Both the position numbers and the translations under genes were made by a program. From positions 1 to 64,000 of the forward strand of contig JBFWSR010000016.1 of NCBI GenBank assembly GCA_050248275.1: 64,000 nt of DNA, given 5' to 3'. Shown piece by piece: positions 24,105 to 32,935 of this stretch. The first letter of the stretch is position 1; each line of letters begins with the position of its first letter. The DNA is from CAILZL01 sp050248275 (GTDB taxonomy: Bacteria > Pseudomonadota > Gammaproteobacteria > Steroidobacterales > Steroidobacteraceae). The notes beneath the pieces were generated by a model. It did no database searches, was not told the DNA's origin, and saw only the letters and a list, made by a program, of their open reading frames with translations.

Positions 24105-24824
24105 TCACCGTCGGCGATAACACATATCCCATACGCCATGTCCCAGCCGATGGCCGCGGCGCTCGAAGCGGGTCAGGGGACGGTCATCCGGACGCGGCAC
24201 ATAGCCTGATTGACCGGCAAGATTGATGAATTGCGGATGGCTATCGAGTATTGCGCGCATGTGTTCGGCGTAGTTCTGCCAGTCGGTGGCCAGTCGCAGC
24301 AGGCCGCCCGGTTTGAGCGTCTGCGCCACTACATCCACAAACGCCGGCTGGATCAAACGCCTTTTATGGTGCCGCGCCTTGTGCCAGGGATCGGGAAAGA
24401 AAATGTGTACAGCGTCGATGCTGGCGGGAACGATCTGCTGTTTGAATACTTCCACCGCGTCGTGGCAACTGACGCGGATATTGCCCAAGGCTGCAGTTTC
24501 AACCTGCAGCAGCAGGTGTCCGGCCCCGGGTCGATGCACCTCGATACCCAGGCAATCCATTTCGGGATGCGCCTGCGCATAGGCAAACAGCGCTTCGCCG
24601 GTACCAAAGCCGATTTCGATCAGGCGCGGTGCGCTGCGACCGAACACCTGATCGAGATTCAGTGCCTGCGGTGAATACTCGATACCGAAGCGCGGCCAGA
24701 GTTCGTTCAGGGCGCGCTGCTGGCCTGCCGTCATGCGCCCCATGCGCAGTACAAAGCTGCGGATGCGGCGATGTTTGGGCTGTTCGGCGCCTTCAACGGC
24801 GTCAGTGAAGTCGGAATCGGTCAT
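24105..24824 (-). CDS. trmB: tRNA (guanine-N(7)-)-methyltransferase
   Basis: SAM-dependent enzyme forming m7G46 in tRNA. The 239-residue protein has RSFVLRMGRMTAGQQRALNELWPRFG (about 22-47), the SAM motif IEIGFGTGEALFAYA, GIEVHRPGAGHLL, and the diagnostic IFFPDPWHKARHHKRRL with the catalytic Asp. It ends in TRFERRGHRLGHGVWDMCY, typical of the family. It is separate from the metal-efflux operon, whose last gene ends 60 bases upstream. Confidence 0.97.
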   Translation of the reverse strand: MTDSDFTDAVEGAEQPKHRRIRSFVLRMGRMTAGQQRALNELWPRFGIEYSPQALNLDQVFGRSAPRLIEIGFGTGEALFAYAQAHPEMDCLGIEVHRPGAGHLLLQVETAALGNIRVSCHDAVEVFKQQIVPASIDAVHIFFPDPWHKARHHKRRLIQPAFVDVVAQTLKPGGLLRLATDWQNYAEHMRAILDSHPQFINLAGQSGYVPRPDDRPLTRFERRGHRLGHGVWDMCYRRR

Positions 24825-24884
24825 TGCTGCGCGGCTCGGTTATTGGGCCCGAGCTGCGAATCCGCCCGGGCAGGCGGGCGCGCA

Positions 24885-26225
24885 TTATTCCGTGCCGGAC
24901 ATCGCTTGGCTATTCGTTCCTGCCTGCCGTGTGCTGCCGGGGTGTTCATGGTTGTGATCCAGCGCCCATAGTTGATGGGCGTCCAGCCATAAGCGCGCCT
25001 GTGCCTGCAGGGCATCCAGTTGCGCAGTCTGGGCGGCGATGGCGCTGTCCAGTGCCTGCCGCCGCGCCAACTGGGTTTCGCTCAGGCCGAATTCACCCAG
25101 CGCATAGGCGCGCGCCACGATATCGGCATTGCGCTGCGCCTGTTCGGCAAGGCTGGCCAGCAATTGCCATTGTTTGAACGTGCTATGCATCGCCAGCACA
25201 TCGGCGTGCGCATCGCGTTCCACTTTCAGTTGTATTTGCTCGACCATGCGCTGTCTGCGCAAGGCATCGGCCTGTGCGGACTGATAGGCGTTCTGGCGCG
25301 CGGCGCCCGGCAACGGTATCGAAAAAGTGACGCCGACGATGCGTTCCTGCGCATCGCGTTCGCGTCCATAGTGCACACCTATTGATGGGTCGGCGATGCG
25401 ATCGCGTTTGGCGCGTTGTGCGGCAAGTTTGGCGACATCGGCCTCGCCCTGCGCCAGCTCGATCTCGTGATTGTTGTCGACTACCAGTCTGATCCAGCGC
25501 TCGTCGTCTTCGATCAGCGCCTGAGGTACATCGAGTTGCGTGGGCAGGCGCAGTTCCAGCGTCGGAAACGCGCTGTGCAGGCTCAGCGCCAGCAAGTCTG
25601 CATTCTGTTGTGCTCTGGTTTGCGCTGCCTGAGCACGCGCCAGTTCGGCCAGCGCCAGTTGCGTTTCGATGCGTGGGGCGTCGCCGGCCTGTACGCGCTT
25701 CTCGGTGGCCGCGAGCTGTGCTTCAAACAAGGCGAGCTGCTGGGTGAGCAGGCGTGCTTCGCTGCTGGCGCGCAGCCAGTCAAACCAGTTGCTCAACAGA
25801 CTGCGTCCGGCCTCGTGCCAGGCGTCTTCAAAAGCATAACCGGCCGTGGCGGATATCTGTTCGCCCAGAGACTGATCCAGTCCCGCCTTGCCCAGCCAGC
25901 GGAAGGCGCGTGTCAGACTGACGTCTTCTTCCTGATATTTGACGCCGGCCAGAACTTCCTTGCGTTGCTGCACGGTACTGCTGAGCACCCATTCATGCGC
26001 GCCATCCGCTTGTTGTCTGGCCTGCGCTTCACCCAGCAAGCGTTGCTGTTGCGCGATATTGATTTGCGGCGCCGATGCCAGTGCGTTGCGCGCATCTGGA
26101 TCGCTGGGCAGGACTTGCAGATAGCCTGTGGGTGCATGGTTTGCCGGAAACTGGTCTGCCGCATGCAATGGCGCGGCCAGACTCAACGGCAAGGTTGCCA
26201 GTGCAGAATGCAGCCAATGTTTCAT
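24885..26225 (-). CDS. TolC-family outer membrane channel of a heavy-metal RND efflux system (CzcC/CusC-like)
   Basis: A 446-residue protein with a signal peptide (about 1-22, LPLSLAAPLHAA) and two long Ala/Gln/Arg-rich helical repeats typical of OEP channels (about 60-220 and 270-425). It has no clear lipobox Cys after the signal. Its start overlaps the DUF3240 gene by four bases (ATGA), so it is the last gene of the operon adaptor-permease-DUF3240-channel. In the complex it would form the outer-membrane exit duct for the RND pump. Confidence 0.85.
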   Translation of the reverse strand: MKHWLHSALATLPLSLAAPLHAADQFPANHAPTGYLQVLPSDPDARNALASAPQINIAQQQRLLGEAQARQQADGAHEWVLSSTVQQRKEVLAGVKYQEEDVSLTRAFRWLGKAGLDQSLGEQISATAGYAFEDAWHEAGRSLLSNWFDWLRASSEARLLTQQLALFEAQLAATEKRVQAGDAPRIETQLALAELARAQAAQTRAQQNADLLALSLHSAFPTLELRLPTQLDVPQALIEDDERWIRLVVDNNHEIELAQGEADVAKLAAQRAKRDRIADPSIGVHYGRERDAQERIVGVTFSIPLPGAARQNAYQSAQADALRRQRMVEQIQLKVERDAHADVLAMHSTFKQWQLLASLAEQAQRNADIVARAYALGEFGLSETQLARRQALDSAIAAQTAQLDALQAQARLWLDAHQLWALDHNHEHPGSTRQAGTNSQAMSGTE

Positions 26226-26533
26226 GCCAGTCTCCCGAAGCCGGTTACCGGCGTGGTCCACCAGGCAATTTCATTGCTGGGATAGTGGGCGTACAAAGCC
26301 GTGGTCAGCGCTTCGCGGTCGCTGGTGCTGCACAGCAACTGGATCAGGATGCGCTGCGAACGGCCACGTACCTGTTCGAGCGTGGAACGCAGTTTGGAAC
26401 CGCTGCCGAAGCCTTCCGCCTGAACGACGGAAAAACCATTGACCCATTCCGGGTGCTCCTGCAGGAAATCCAGCGCTTCTTCTTCCAGTGCGGCCGGTAA
26501 CGCCAATGTCAGCAAGCAGTCGTAGTGGCTCAT
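26222..26533 (-). CDS. DUF3240 family protein of the metal efflux operon
   Basis: A 103-residue soluble protein: SHYDCLLTLALPAALEEEALDFLQEHPEWVNGFSVVQAEGFG at the start and a compact alpha/beta pattern afterwards, reminiscent of small ferredoxin-fold regulators of the PII/CutA type. DUF3240 genes are found almost only in Cus/Czc-type operons, as here between permease and channel genes. The start is ATG 26533. The role is unproven; sensing of metal or adjusting the pump would fit. Confidence 0.8.
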   Translation of the reverse strand: MSHYDCLLTLALPAALEEEALDFLQEHPEWVNGFSVVQAEGFGSGSKLRSTLEQVRGRSQRILIQLLCSTSDREALTTALYAHYPSNEIAWWTTPVTGFGRLA

Positions 26534-26552
26534 GAACTTGCCCTCCTGTGTG

Positions 26553-29500
26553 TCATTGCGATGCAAAGCGTTTGAACAGATTGGGCAGCAGCACCAGCGT
26601 CAGCAGCGTCGAACTGATCAAACCGCCGATGACCACGATGGCCAGGGGACGCTGGATCTCCGAACCCGGACCGGTGGCGAACAACAGCGGAATCAGACCG
26701 AAGGCGGTGATACTGGCGGTCATCAGCACCGGACGCAGACGGCGCAGCGCGCCTTGTCTGACGACTTCATCCACCGGCATGCCCTTGCCCAATAATTGGT
26801 TGAAGTAAGTGATCATCACCAGACCGTTGAGCACGGCAATGCCCATCAGTGCAATGAAACCCACCGAGGCCGGCACAGACAGATATTCACCAGTGAGGAA
26901 CAGCAGGAAGATGCCGCCGATCATGGCGAAGGGAATGTTCACCAACACCAGGAATGCCTGTTTGATGGAACCGAAGGTGGCGAACAGCAACAGGAAGATC
27001 AGGCCCAGTGCAATTGGCACCACAATGGCCAGGCGTGCCGCAGTGCGTTGCTGATTCTCGAATTGACCGCTCCAGCTCAGGGAATAGCCGCCCGGTAATT
27101 TGACCTGCCGGGCGATGGCGACCTTGGCTTCTTCGACAAAGCCGACCAGATCGCGATCGCGGACATTGGCGCGCACCACGGACACCCGCGTGGTGTTTTC
27201 ACGATCGATCTTCACCGGGCCGTCGGTGGCGATCAGTCTGGCTATCTGGCTCAGCGCAATCGGTTCGCCATTACTGACCGGCAGTCGCAACTGCTTGAAC
27301 AGTTCCGGTGACATCTGCACGGTTTCACTGCCGCGAATGATCAGCGGCAGGCGCCGGCCCTGTTCATTGACGATGCCGATGGTGCGGCCTTCGACCAGCG
27401 TGCGCAGGTCATTCTGGATGTCTTCCACCGACAGGCCGTAACGGCCGGCCGCCAGTCGATCGATTTCCAGTTGCAGGTATTGCACGCCGGCATTCTGGGT
27501 GGTGACCACGTCCTCGCTGCCTTTGATCCTGTCGAGCACGCCGGCAATCTGACCGGCCAGTTCATCGAGGGCGCTCATGTCGGCGCCATAGATTTTCACC
27601 GCCAGATCGCCGCGCGTGCCCGAGATCAGTTCGGATACGCGCATGTCGATGGGTTGCGTGAAGCTGAAAGTGACGCCGGCGAATTCGCTGCTGACCTTGC
27701 GAATCTGGTCGATCAGCCATTCCTTGTCCTTGACGCGCCAGTCATCGCGCGGTTTAAGCTTGATGAAGCTGTCGGTTTCGTTGGTGCCCATGGGGTCCAG
27801 GCCCAGCTCATCGGAGCCGACGCGCGCCACAATGGTTTCCACTTCGGGCACGCTTTCCAGAATGCGTTTCTGTATCTGGCGATCGATGAGTGCGGACTGC
27901 TGCAGATTGATCGACGGCACCTTTTCCAGTTGCAGCACGATGTCACCTTCATCCATGGTGGGCATGAAAGACTTGCCGATGAAAGGGAACAGCACGATGG
28001 CTGCAACCAAAGCCGCCAGCGCAGCGACATAGACAGTGCGTTCACGTTGCATGCACCACCCGAGCAGCCGTTCGTAGTGATGTTCCAGTTTACGCACCAG
28101 CCAGGGAGCTTGATGCGCACCTTCGGGCAGCAGGAATGAGGCGAGCACTGGAATGACTGTCAGCGACAGCAGCAGTGAACTGAGCAGGGCAAACACAATC
28201 GTCAGCGCCACGGGCGCAAACAATTTGCCTTCCAGACCCTGCAACGTCAGCAGCGGCAGGAACACGATGGCGATGATGGCAATGCCCGATGTGACCGGCA
28301 GCGCCACTTCCTGCACGGCGCGATAAATGACATGCAGTCTGGAACGTGGCGCACCGCCGTGGGCTTGCGCTTGATGCGCCTCGATGTTTTCCACCACCAC
28401 CACGGCGGCGTCCACCAGCATGCCGATGGCAATGGCCAGACCGCCCAATGACATGAGGTTGGCCGACAGCCCATAAAACCGCATGGCCAGGAACGTGGCC
28501 AGCGCCGACAGCGGCAGGATCAGCGCTACCACGATGGCGGCGCGCAACTGACCCAGAAACACGAACAGCAGCAACATCACCAGCACGATGGCTTCCAGCA
28601 GCGCTTCGGAAACCGTGCTCACGGCGCGTTCCACCAATGAACCGCGACTGTAGAAGGTTTTGAGCGTGACGCCTTCAGGCAGCATCGGTTGCAATGCCTG
28701 CAGCTTCTGCTCCACGGCCTGCACGATCTGTCGCGAGTTGGCGCCGCGCAGACCCAGCACCAGACCTTCCACTGCTTCGCCATGGCCATCCTGGGTCACT
28801 TGTCCATAACGGGTCAGATGTCCGATGCGTACTTCGGCCACATCGCCCACTCTTACCGGCGTGTCATTGTGCACGCCGATCACCACGGCGCGGACATCGT
28901 CCAGCGTCAGCAGGTTGCCGTCGCTGCGCACCAGCAGCGCTTCTTCGTTCTGGCTCAGGCGACCGGCGCCATCGTTGCGATTATTGGTTTCCAGCGCGCT
29001 TTGCAATTCCTGCATCGACAGCCCGCGCGCCGCCAGTGCGGCGACATCGGGCACTACTTCAAAGCTTTTCACGAAGCCGCCCAGTGAATTCACATCGGCG
29101 ACGCCCGGGATGCTGCGCAGTTGCGGGCGAATGGTCCAGTCCAGCAGGGTGCGCTTGTCGGTCAGCGACAAGGGTCCTTCAATGGTGAACATGAACAGAT
29201 CGCCCAGCGGCGTGGTGATCGGCGCCAGACCGCCGGCAATGGTGCCGGGCAGATTTGGCAGGATATTGTTGAGCCGCTCGTTCACCTGCTGTCGCGCCCA
29301 ATAGATGTCGGTGCCATCTTCAAAGTCGATGGTGATGTCGGTAATGGCGTATTTCGACTTGGAACGCAGGATGGTCTGTTTGGGGATGCCGAGCAGTTCC
29401 TGCTCGATGGGCGCGGTGATGCGCGCTTCCACTTCTTCAGGCGTCATGCCGGGCGCCTTCATGATGATCTTAACCTGGGTGGTGGAAATGTCGGGATAGG

Positions 29501-29612
29501 CATCAATGGGCAGCTTCAGCAGTGCATAGCTGCCGGCGCCGATCAGCAATGCAGTCAGCACCAGCATGAACATGCGCTGCGCCAGCGCCGAGGCAATCAG
29601 TCGTGACAGCAT
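26553..29612 (-). CDS. Heavy-metal-efflux RND permease (CusA/CzcA family)
   Basis: The 1019-residue proton-driven inner-membrane pump. It shows the RND pattern of 12 helices and two large periplasmic loops: helix 1 at about 10-32, PIDAYPDISTTQVKI after it, helices 2-6 at about 335-500, and helices 8-12 at about 865-1010. The helix-4 motif is AIAIGMLVDAAVVVVENIEAH, with the single Asp as in the copper/silver-type group, not the DFG-x3-DGAVV form of zinc/cobalt pumps. MVITYF and GIAVLNGLVM are also typical of HME permeases. The metal cannot be named from the sequence. Adaptor gene 14 bases upstream, DUF3240 19 bases downstream. Confidence 0.92.
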   Translation of the reverse strand: MLSRLIASALAQRMFMLVLTALLIGAGSYALLKLPIDAYPDISTTQVKIIMKAPGMTPEEVEARITAPIEQELLGIPKQTILRSKSKYAITDITIDFEDGTDIYWARQQVNERLNNILPNLPGTIAGGLAPITTPLGDLFMFTIEGPLSLTDKRTLLDWTIRPQLRSIPGVADVNSLGGFVKSFEVVPDVAALAARGLSMQELQSALETNNRNDGAGRLSQNEEALLVRSDGNLLTLDDVRAVVIGVHNDTPVRVGDVAEVRIGHLTRYGQVTQDGHGEAVEGLVLGLRGANSRQIVQAVEQKLQALQPMLPEGVTLKTFYSRGSLVERAVSTVSEALLEAIVLVMLLLFVFLGQLRAAIVVALILPLSALATFLAMRFYGLSANLMSLGGLAIAIGMLVDAAVVVVENIEAHQAQAHGGAPRSRLHVIYRAVQEVALPVTSGIAIIAIVFLPLLTLQGLEGKLFAPVALTIVFALLSSLLLSLTVIPVLASFLLPEGAHQAPWLVRKLEHHYERLLGWCMQRERTVYVAALAALVAAIVLFPFIGKSFMPTMDEGDIVLQLEKVPSINLQQSALIDRQIQKRILESVPEVETIVARVGSDELGLDPMGTNETDSFIKLKPRDDWRVKDKEWLIDQIRKVSSEFAGVTFSFTQPIDMRVSELISGTRGDLAVKIYGADMSALDELAGQIAGVLDRIKGSEDVVTTQNAGVQYLQLEIDRLAAGRYGLSVEDIQNDLRTLVEGRTIGIVNEQGRRLPLIIRGSETVQMSPELFKQLRLPVSNGEPIALSQIARLIATDGPVKIDRENTTRVSVVRANVRDRDLVGFVEEAKVAIARQVKLPGGYSLSWSGQFENQQRTAARLAIVVPIALGLIFLLLFATFGSIKQAFLVLVNIPFAMIGGIFLLFLTGEYLSVPASVGFIALMGIAVLNGLVMITYFNQLLGKGMPVDEVVRQGALRRLRPVLMTASITAFGLIPLLFATGPGSEIQRPLAIVVIGGLISSTLLTLVLLPNLFKRFASQ

Positions 29613-29626
29613 GATGGGGTTCCTGC

Positions 29627-30772
29627 CTATTCTTCGCTGCCCAGGCCACTGGCGGCGCCGCGCAGTGCAGTCACGCCAGTGACGGCCACTTCAGTGCCGG
29701 CAGCCAGGGTGTTGCTTACCCATACCCTGTCGGCCTGCCGCGTCTGGATGCTGACTTCCTGGAGCCTGAACCCGTTGGGGGTCTGGACGAATACATAGTC
29801 CTTGCCGCCGCTGCGCAGCAGGGCGCTGCCGGGAATGCTCACCACTGCGTTGCCGCCGCGAGTGCCGATGTCCACCTCGACATACTGGTTGGGACGCAGG
29901 CAATTACCGGCATCGGCAAATTCGGCGCGTACCAGCGCAGTCTGACTGTCGCGGCTGACCTGTGGGCTGATGGCGATCAGCCGGCCCGGCTGCGGACAAC
30001 CCGGCGCGCTGACGGAGTTGCCGATGGCCAGTTGTTTTACCTGTCCCTGCGTCGCCTGCAACTCCACCCACAGCGTGCGGGTGTTGCCCACCTGAAACAA
30101 GGCGGTTCCGGGTTCGACGCGCGCACCGGGGGTGGCGCTTTGTTCCAGCACGACGCCATTCATGCCAGCGTTGATGGTCAGCACCGGATTGATGTCGCTG
30201 CCGCTGTTCAGTTTGTTGATGGCGGTCTCGTTCAATCCGGCTAATTTTAGCAGTTGCCGCTGCTCCTGCAGGCTGGCCTGTGCCTGCGCGTTGCCATTGC
30301 GGGTTTCTTCCAGGCGGCTGTGGGCAATGATGCCGTCCTGAAACAGCGACTCGTCACGCTGGAGTTTCTGGCTGCTGAGTTGGGCGGCGCTGCGCGCATG
30401 CAGATATTCGCGCTGCAGACTGAGCAACTCGGGGCTGTACAGGCGCGCCAGCGGCGTACCGTTGCGAACGGTTTCGCCCACATTGACCAGTACGGCCTGC
30501 ACCCGACCGGCGACGCTGGCTGAAATCAGTTCGATGCTGCGGTTGGGTATGGCTACTCGCCCCGTCAAACGTAAAGTGTTGCCGGTGGCGGGCGCATCAT
30601 TCTTGTCGGGTGCCTGTGCGTCAGCCACCGTGATGCCCGCCGTTTTCAACTGCGTGGCGGTCAGTTTGACCAGTACCTCTTCGGCATGACCGTGGGCCGG
30701 CAGCATGCTGCCGCCCAGGGTCAGCAACAGAGAGAGTGCACCGGCGTACTGGCGGCTTGGAAACATGCTCAT
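29627..30772 (-). CDS. Periplasmic adaptor (membrane fusion protein) of the RND efflux system
   Basis: A 381-residue CzcB/CusB-like adaptor linking the permease to the outer-membrane channel. Signal peptide at about 1-30 (LLLTLGGSMLPAHGHA). The barrel-sandwich hybrid halves are ISASVAGRVQAVLVNVGETVRNGTPLARLYS and VLTINAGMNGVVLEQSATPGARVEPGTALFQVGN, with a coiled-coil hairpin between them (about 118-180). A beta-barrel and membrane-proximal domain complete it. There is no His-rich N-terminal extension or obvious Met metal site. AGGAG stands six bases before ATG 30772. First gene of the operon. Confidence 0.9.
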   Translation of the reverse strand: MSMFPSRQYAGALSLLLTLGGSMLPAHGHAEEVLVKLTATQLKTAGITVADAQAPDKNDAPATGNTLRLTGRVAIPNRSIELISASVAGRVQAVLVNVGETVRNGTPLARLYSPELLSLQREYLHARSAAQLSSQKLQRDESLFQDGIIAHSRLEETRNGNAQAQASLQEQRQLLKLAGLNETAINKLNSGSDINPVLTINAGMNGVVLEQSATPGARVEPGTALFQVGNTRTLWVELQATQGQVKQLAIGNSVSAPGCPQPGRLIAISPQVSRDSQTALVRAEFADAGNCLRPNQYVEVDIGTRGGNAVVSIPGSALLRSGGKDYVFVQTPNGFRLQEVSIQTRQADRVWVSNTLAAGTEVAVTGVTALRGAASGLGSEE

Positions 30773-30814
30773 GGGGTGCTCCTGCGGAGAATGGCGACAC
30801 CGTAAGAGTTGTTT

Positions 30815-30831
30815 CTTAAGAGCTAATTAAG
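30815..30831. promoter_or_regulatory. PmrA/QseB-type regulator box in the divergent efflux/two-component promoter
   Basis: CTTAAG (30815-30820), five bases, ATTAAG (30826-30831). The direct-repeat pattern YTTAAK-N5-YTTAAK is that of PmrA and QseB; here only the first base of the second half differs. The same bases form an 8-bp inverted repeat, TTTCTTAA...TTAAGAAA (30812-30834). It is near the middle of the 104 bases between the adaptor gene and the regulator gene, so one bound regulator could control both. The neighbouring regulator belongs to that subfamily. Confidence 0.6.
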
Positions 30832-30876
30832 AAATCCGGTCTAGCCTCACCGTTATTCAGTAAAGAAAAGTCAAAC

Positions 30877-31548
30877 ATGCGTGTATTACTCGTAGAAGAT
30901 GATTCGCTGCTGGGCAAAGCGGTGCGTACCGGACTGGAACAGCAGGACCATGCGGTTGACTGGGTACAGGATGGCGCTGCGGCCGAGCTGGCGTTGATGA
31001 CCAGCGACTACGCGGCCATGGTGCTGGACATCGGCCTGCCCAGACAGGACGGCATGACCCTGCTCAGAAAAATCCGCGCCAAAGGCAAACAGATTCCGGT
31101 CGTGATCATTACCGCGCGCGATGATATTGCCGACCGCGTGGCCGGGCTTGACAGCGGCGCCGATGATTTCATCGTCAAGCCGTTCGACCTGCAGGAACTG
31201 GGCGCCCGCCTGCGCGCCGTGGTGCGCCGGGCCAGCGGCCGCGCTTCCAGCGACATCGTGCATGGTTCCTTGAAGGTCGATCCGGCGGCGCGCACGGTGG
31301 TACTCGACGGCAAGCCCATTCCTCTGACGGCGCGTGAATTCGCGATACTGACGCACTTGCTGGAGCATCGCGGCCGGGTGCTGAGCAAGCAGCAGTTACA
31401 GGAATCCCTGTACAGTTGGAGCGACGAGATCGAAAGCAATACGGTGGAAGTGCATGTGCATCATCTGCGCCGCAAGCTGGGGCGCGATCTCATCAAGACC
31501 ATGCACGGGATGGGATACATGATTGATGAACGCATCCAGACCGGATAA
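30877..31548 (+). CDS. OmpR-family response regulator (PmrA/QseB subfamily) next to the metal pump
   Basis: A 223-residue transcription regulator. The receiver domain (1-115) has EDD at 7-9, phospho-acceptor Asp51 in VLDIGLP, and IVKPFD. The winged-helix domain (about 125-218) contains LTAREFAILTHLLEHRGRVLSKQQL and NTVEVHVHHLRRKLG. The sequence around the receiver (LLGKAVRTGLEQQDHAVDWVQDG) follows the PmrA/QseB/TctD pattern. The sensor gene starts inside its 3' end, and it diverges from the RND operon, whose activator it probably is. Confidence 0.93.
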   Translation: MRVLLVEDDSLLGKAVRTGLEQQDHAVDWVQDGAAAELALMTSDYAAMVLDIGLPRQDGMTLLRKIRAKGKQIPVVIITARDDIADRVAGLDSGADDFIVKPFDLQELGARLRAVVRRASGRASSDIVHGSLKVDPAARTVVLDGKPIPLTAREFAILTHLLEHRGRVLSKQQLQESLYSWSDEIESNTVEVHVHHLRRKLGRDLIKTMHGMGYMIDERIQTG

Positions 31549-32935
31549 CTCCTCTGCCAGCGACGGACGCTGGTCGCTGCGCACACGTCTGATCATCCTG
31601 TTGCTGGTGGCGACTTCCGGGTTGTGGGCGCTGGCGTCCTATTCCGTCTACCGGGAAACCGAAATCGAAAGTCAGGAGCTGTTCGACGATTCGCTCAAGG
31701 AAACGGCTTATCTGCTGCTGACAGTGGTCGAGCACGAAATGGCCGAGCATGGCATCAATTACACCTCGCAGATGATTGATGCCGCCGGCGTGCCCGGCAC
31801 GCACTATCTGCGTTTCCAGATATGGAACGATGCCGGCCAGTTGGTTTACCGTTCGCAGGATGCGCCGGAGCAGCCCATGGCAGGCGCCGACAGCCTGGGT
31901 TACGCCTGGGCCAATAACGGCAGTGATGCGTTGCGCACCTATGCCGCCTGGAATGCCGATCGCCGCTTGCAGATCCAGATTGGCGAACCATTGAGTCATC
32001 GTCGTGAAATCACCCAGCGCACAGTGCGGCGGCTGGCTGTGTTCGCGGCTTTTTTTCTGCCGCTGACCGCCTTGCTCATCTGGTGGATCATCGCACGCAG
32101 TTTCGAGCCCATCCGCTGGACCAGCGAAGCGGTCGCCAGACGCACGGGGCGGCATCTGGATGATGTGGAGCTGGGCAATGTACCGCGTGAAATTGCGCCG
32201 TTGATCATTGCATTGAACCGTTTGCTGGGCCGCATTCGCGAAACCCTGGAACACGAGCGGAGTTTTACCGCCAATGCCGCGCACGAACTGCGCACGCCAC
32301 TGGCGGCAATTCGCGCCCATGCGCAGGTGTTGCAGGGCGCGCGCAATGCGGAAGAGGCCGGCGAAGCAGCGCAGGACATCATTGCCGGCGTGGATCGCAG
32401 CCGGCGGCTGGTGGACCAATTGCTGGCGCTGGCCCGGCTCGATAAGGCGCAGGTGGATGTTTCGCCGCAACAGGTTGATCTGGCGTTGCTGGTGCAGCAG
32501 CAGGTGAGCGAACATCGTGCTTTCGCCGAGCGTCAACAGATTGTCCTGACTGCCGGGACGCAGCCGGCCGTCGTTCAAGGCCATGCCGATCATCTCAACA
32601 TTCTGCTGCGCAATCTGATCGACAATGCCTTGCGTTACACGCCGGCCGATGGCGTGGTGCAGGTCAGTTGCGGCGTGTCCGACGGCGTCAGTTATCTGGC
32701 GGTGCGCGATTCTGGTGTGGGCATTCCCGAAGCGGAGCGCGAACTCATCTTCAAACGCTTTTATCGCATCAACCGTCTGGGCGACAGCCAGTCCTACGGC
32801 AGTGGTCTGGGTCTATCCATCGTGCAGCGCCTGGTCGATCAGTATGGTGCGCAAATCAGCATTGAGGATGGTTTGAACGGCGCGGGGGTCGGTTTCGTGG
32901 TGCGCTTCGCCGGTACGGCGGCGCAACAGTCATGA
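31526..32935 (+). CDS. Membrane sensor histidine kinase paired with the efflux-system regulator
   Basis: A 469-residue kinase. N-terminal helix at about 18-38, a periplasmic sensor of about 130 residues, second helix at about 170-192 (LAVFAAFFLPLTALLIWWII), HAMP linker, HisKA with AANAAHELRTPLAAIRAHAQVL, and the ATPase domain (LIDNALRYT, DSGVGIPEAERELIF, SGLGLSIVQRLV). The layout is that of QseC/PmrB-like kinases. I start at ATG 31526, 23 bases inside the regulator gene, so translation is coupled. The sensor region has no obvious metal-binding Met/His cluster. It overlaps the convergent pyruvate kinase-like gene by six bases. Confidence 0.92.
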   Translation: MNASRPDNSSASDGRWSLRTRLIILLLVATSGLWALASYSVYRETEIESQELFDDSLKETAYLLLTVVEHEMAEHGINYTSQMIDAAGVPGTHYLRFQIWNDAGQLVYRSQDAPEQPMAGADSLGYAWANNGSDALRTYAAWNADRRLQIQIGEPLSHRREITQRTVRRLAVFAAFFLPLTALLIWWIIARSFEPIRWTSEAVARRTGRHLDDVELGNVPREIAPLIIALNRLLGRIRETLEHERSFTANAAHELRTPLAAIRAHAQVLQGARNAEEAGEAAQDIIAGVDRSRRLVDQLLALARLDKAQVDVSPQQVDLALLVQQQVSEHRAFAERQQIVLTAGTQPAVVQGHADHLNILLRNLIDNALRYTPADGVVQVSCGVSDGVSYLAVRDSGVGIPEAERELIFKRFYRINRLGDSQSYGSGLGLSIVQRLVDQYGAQISIEDGLNGAGVGFVVRFAGTAAQQS

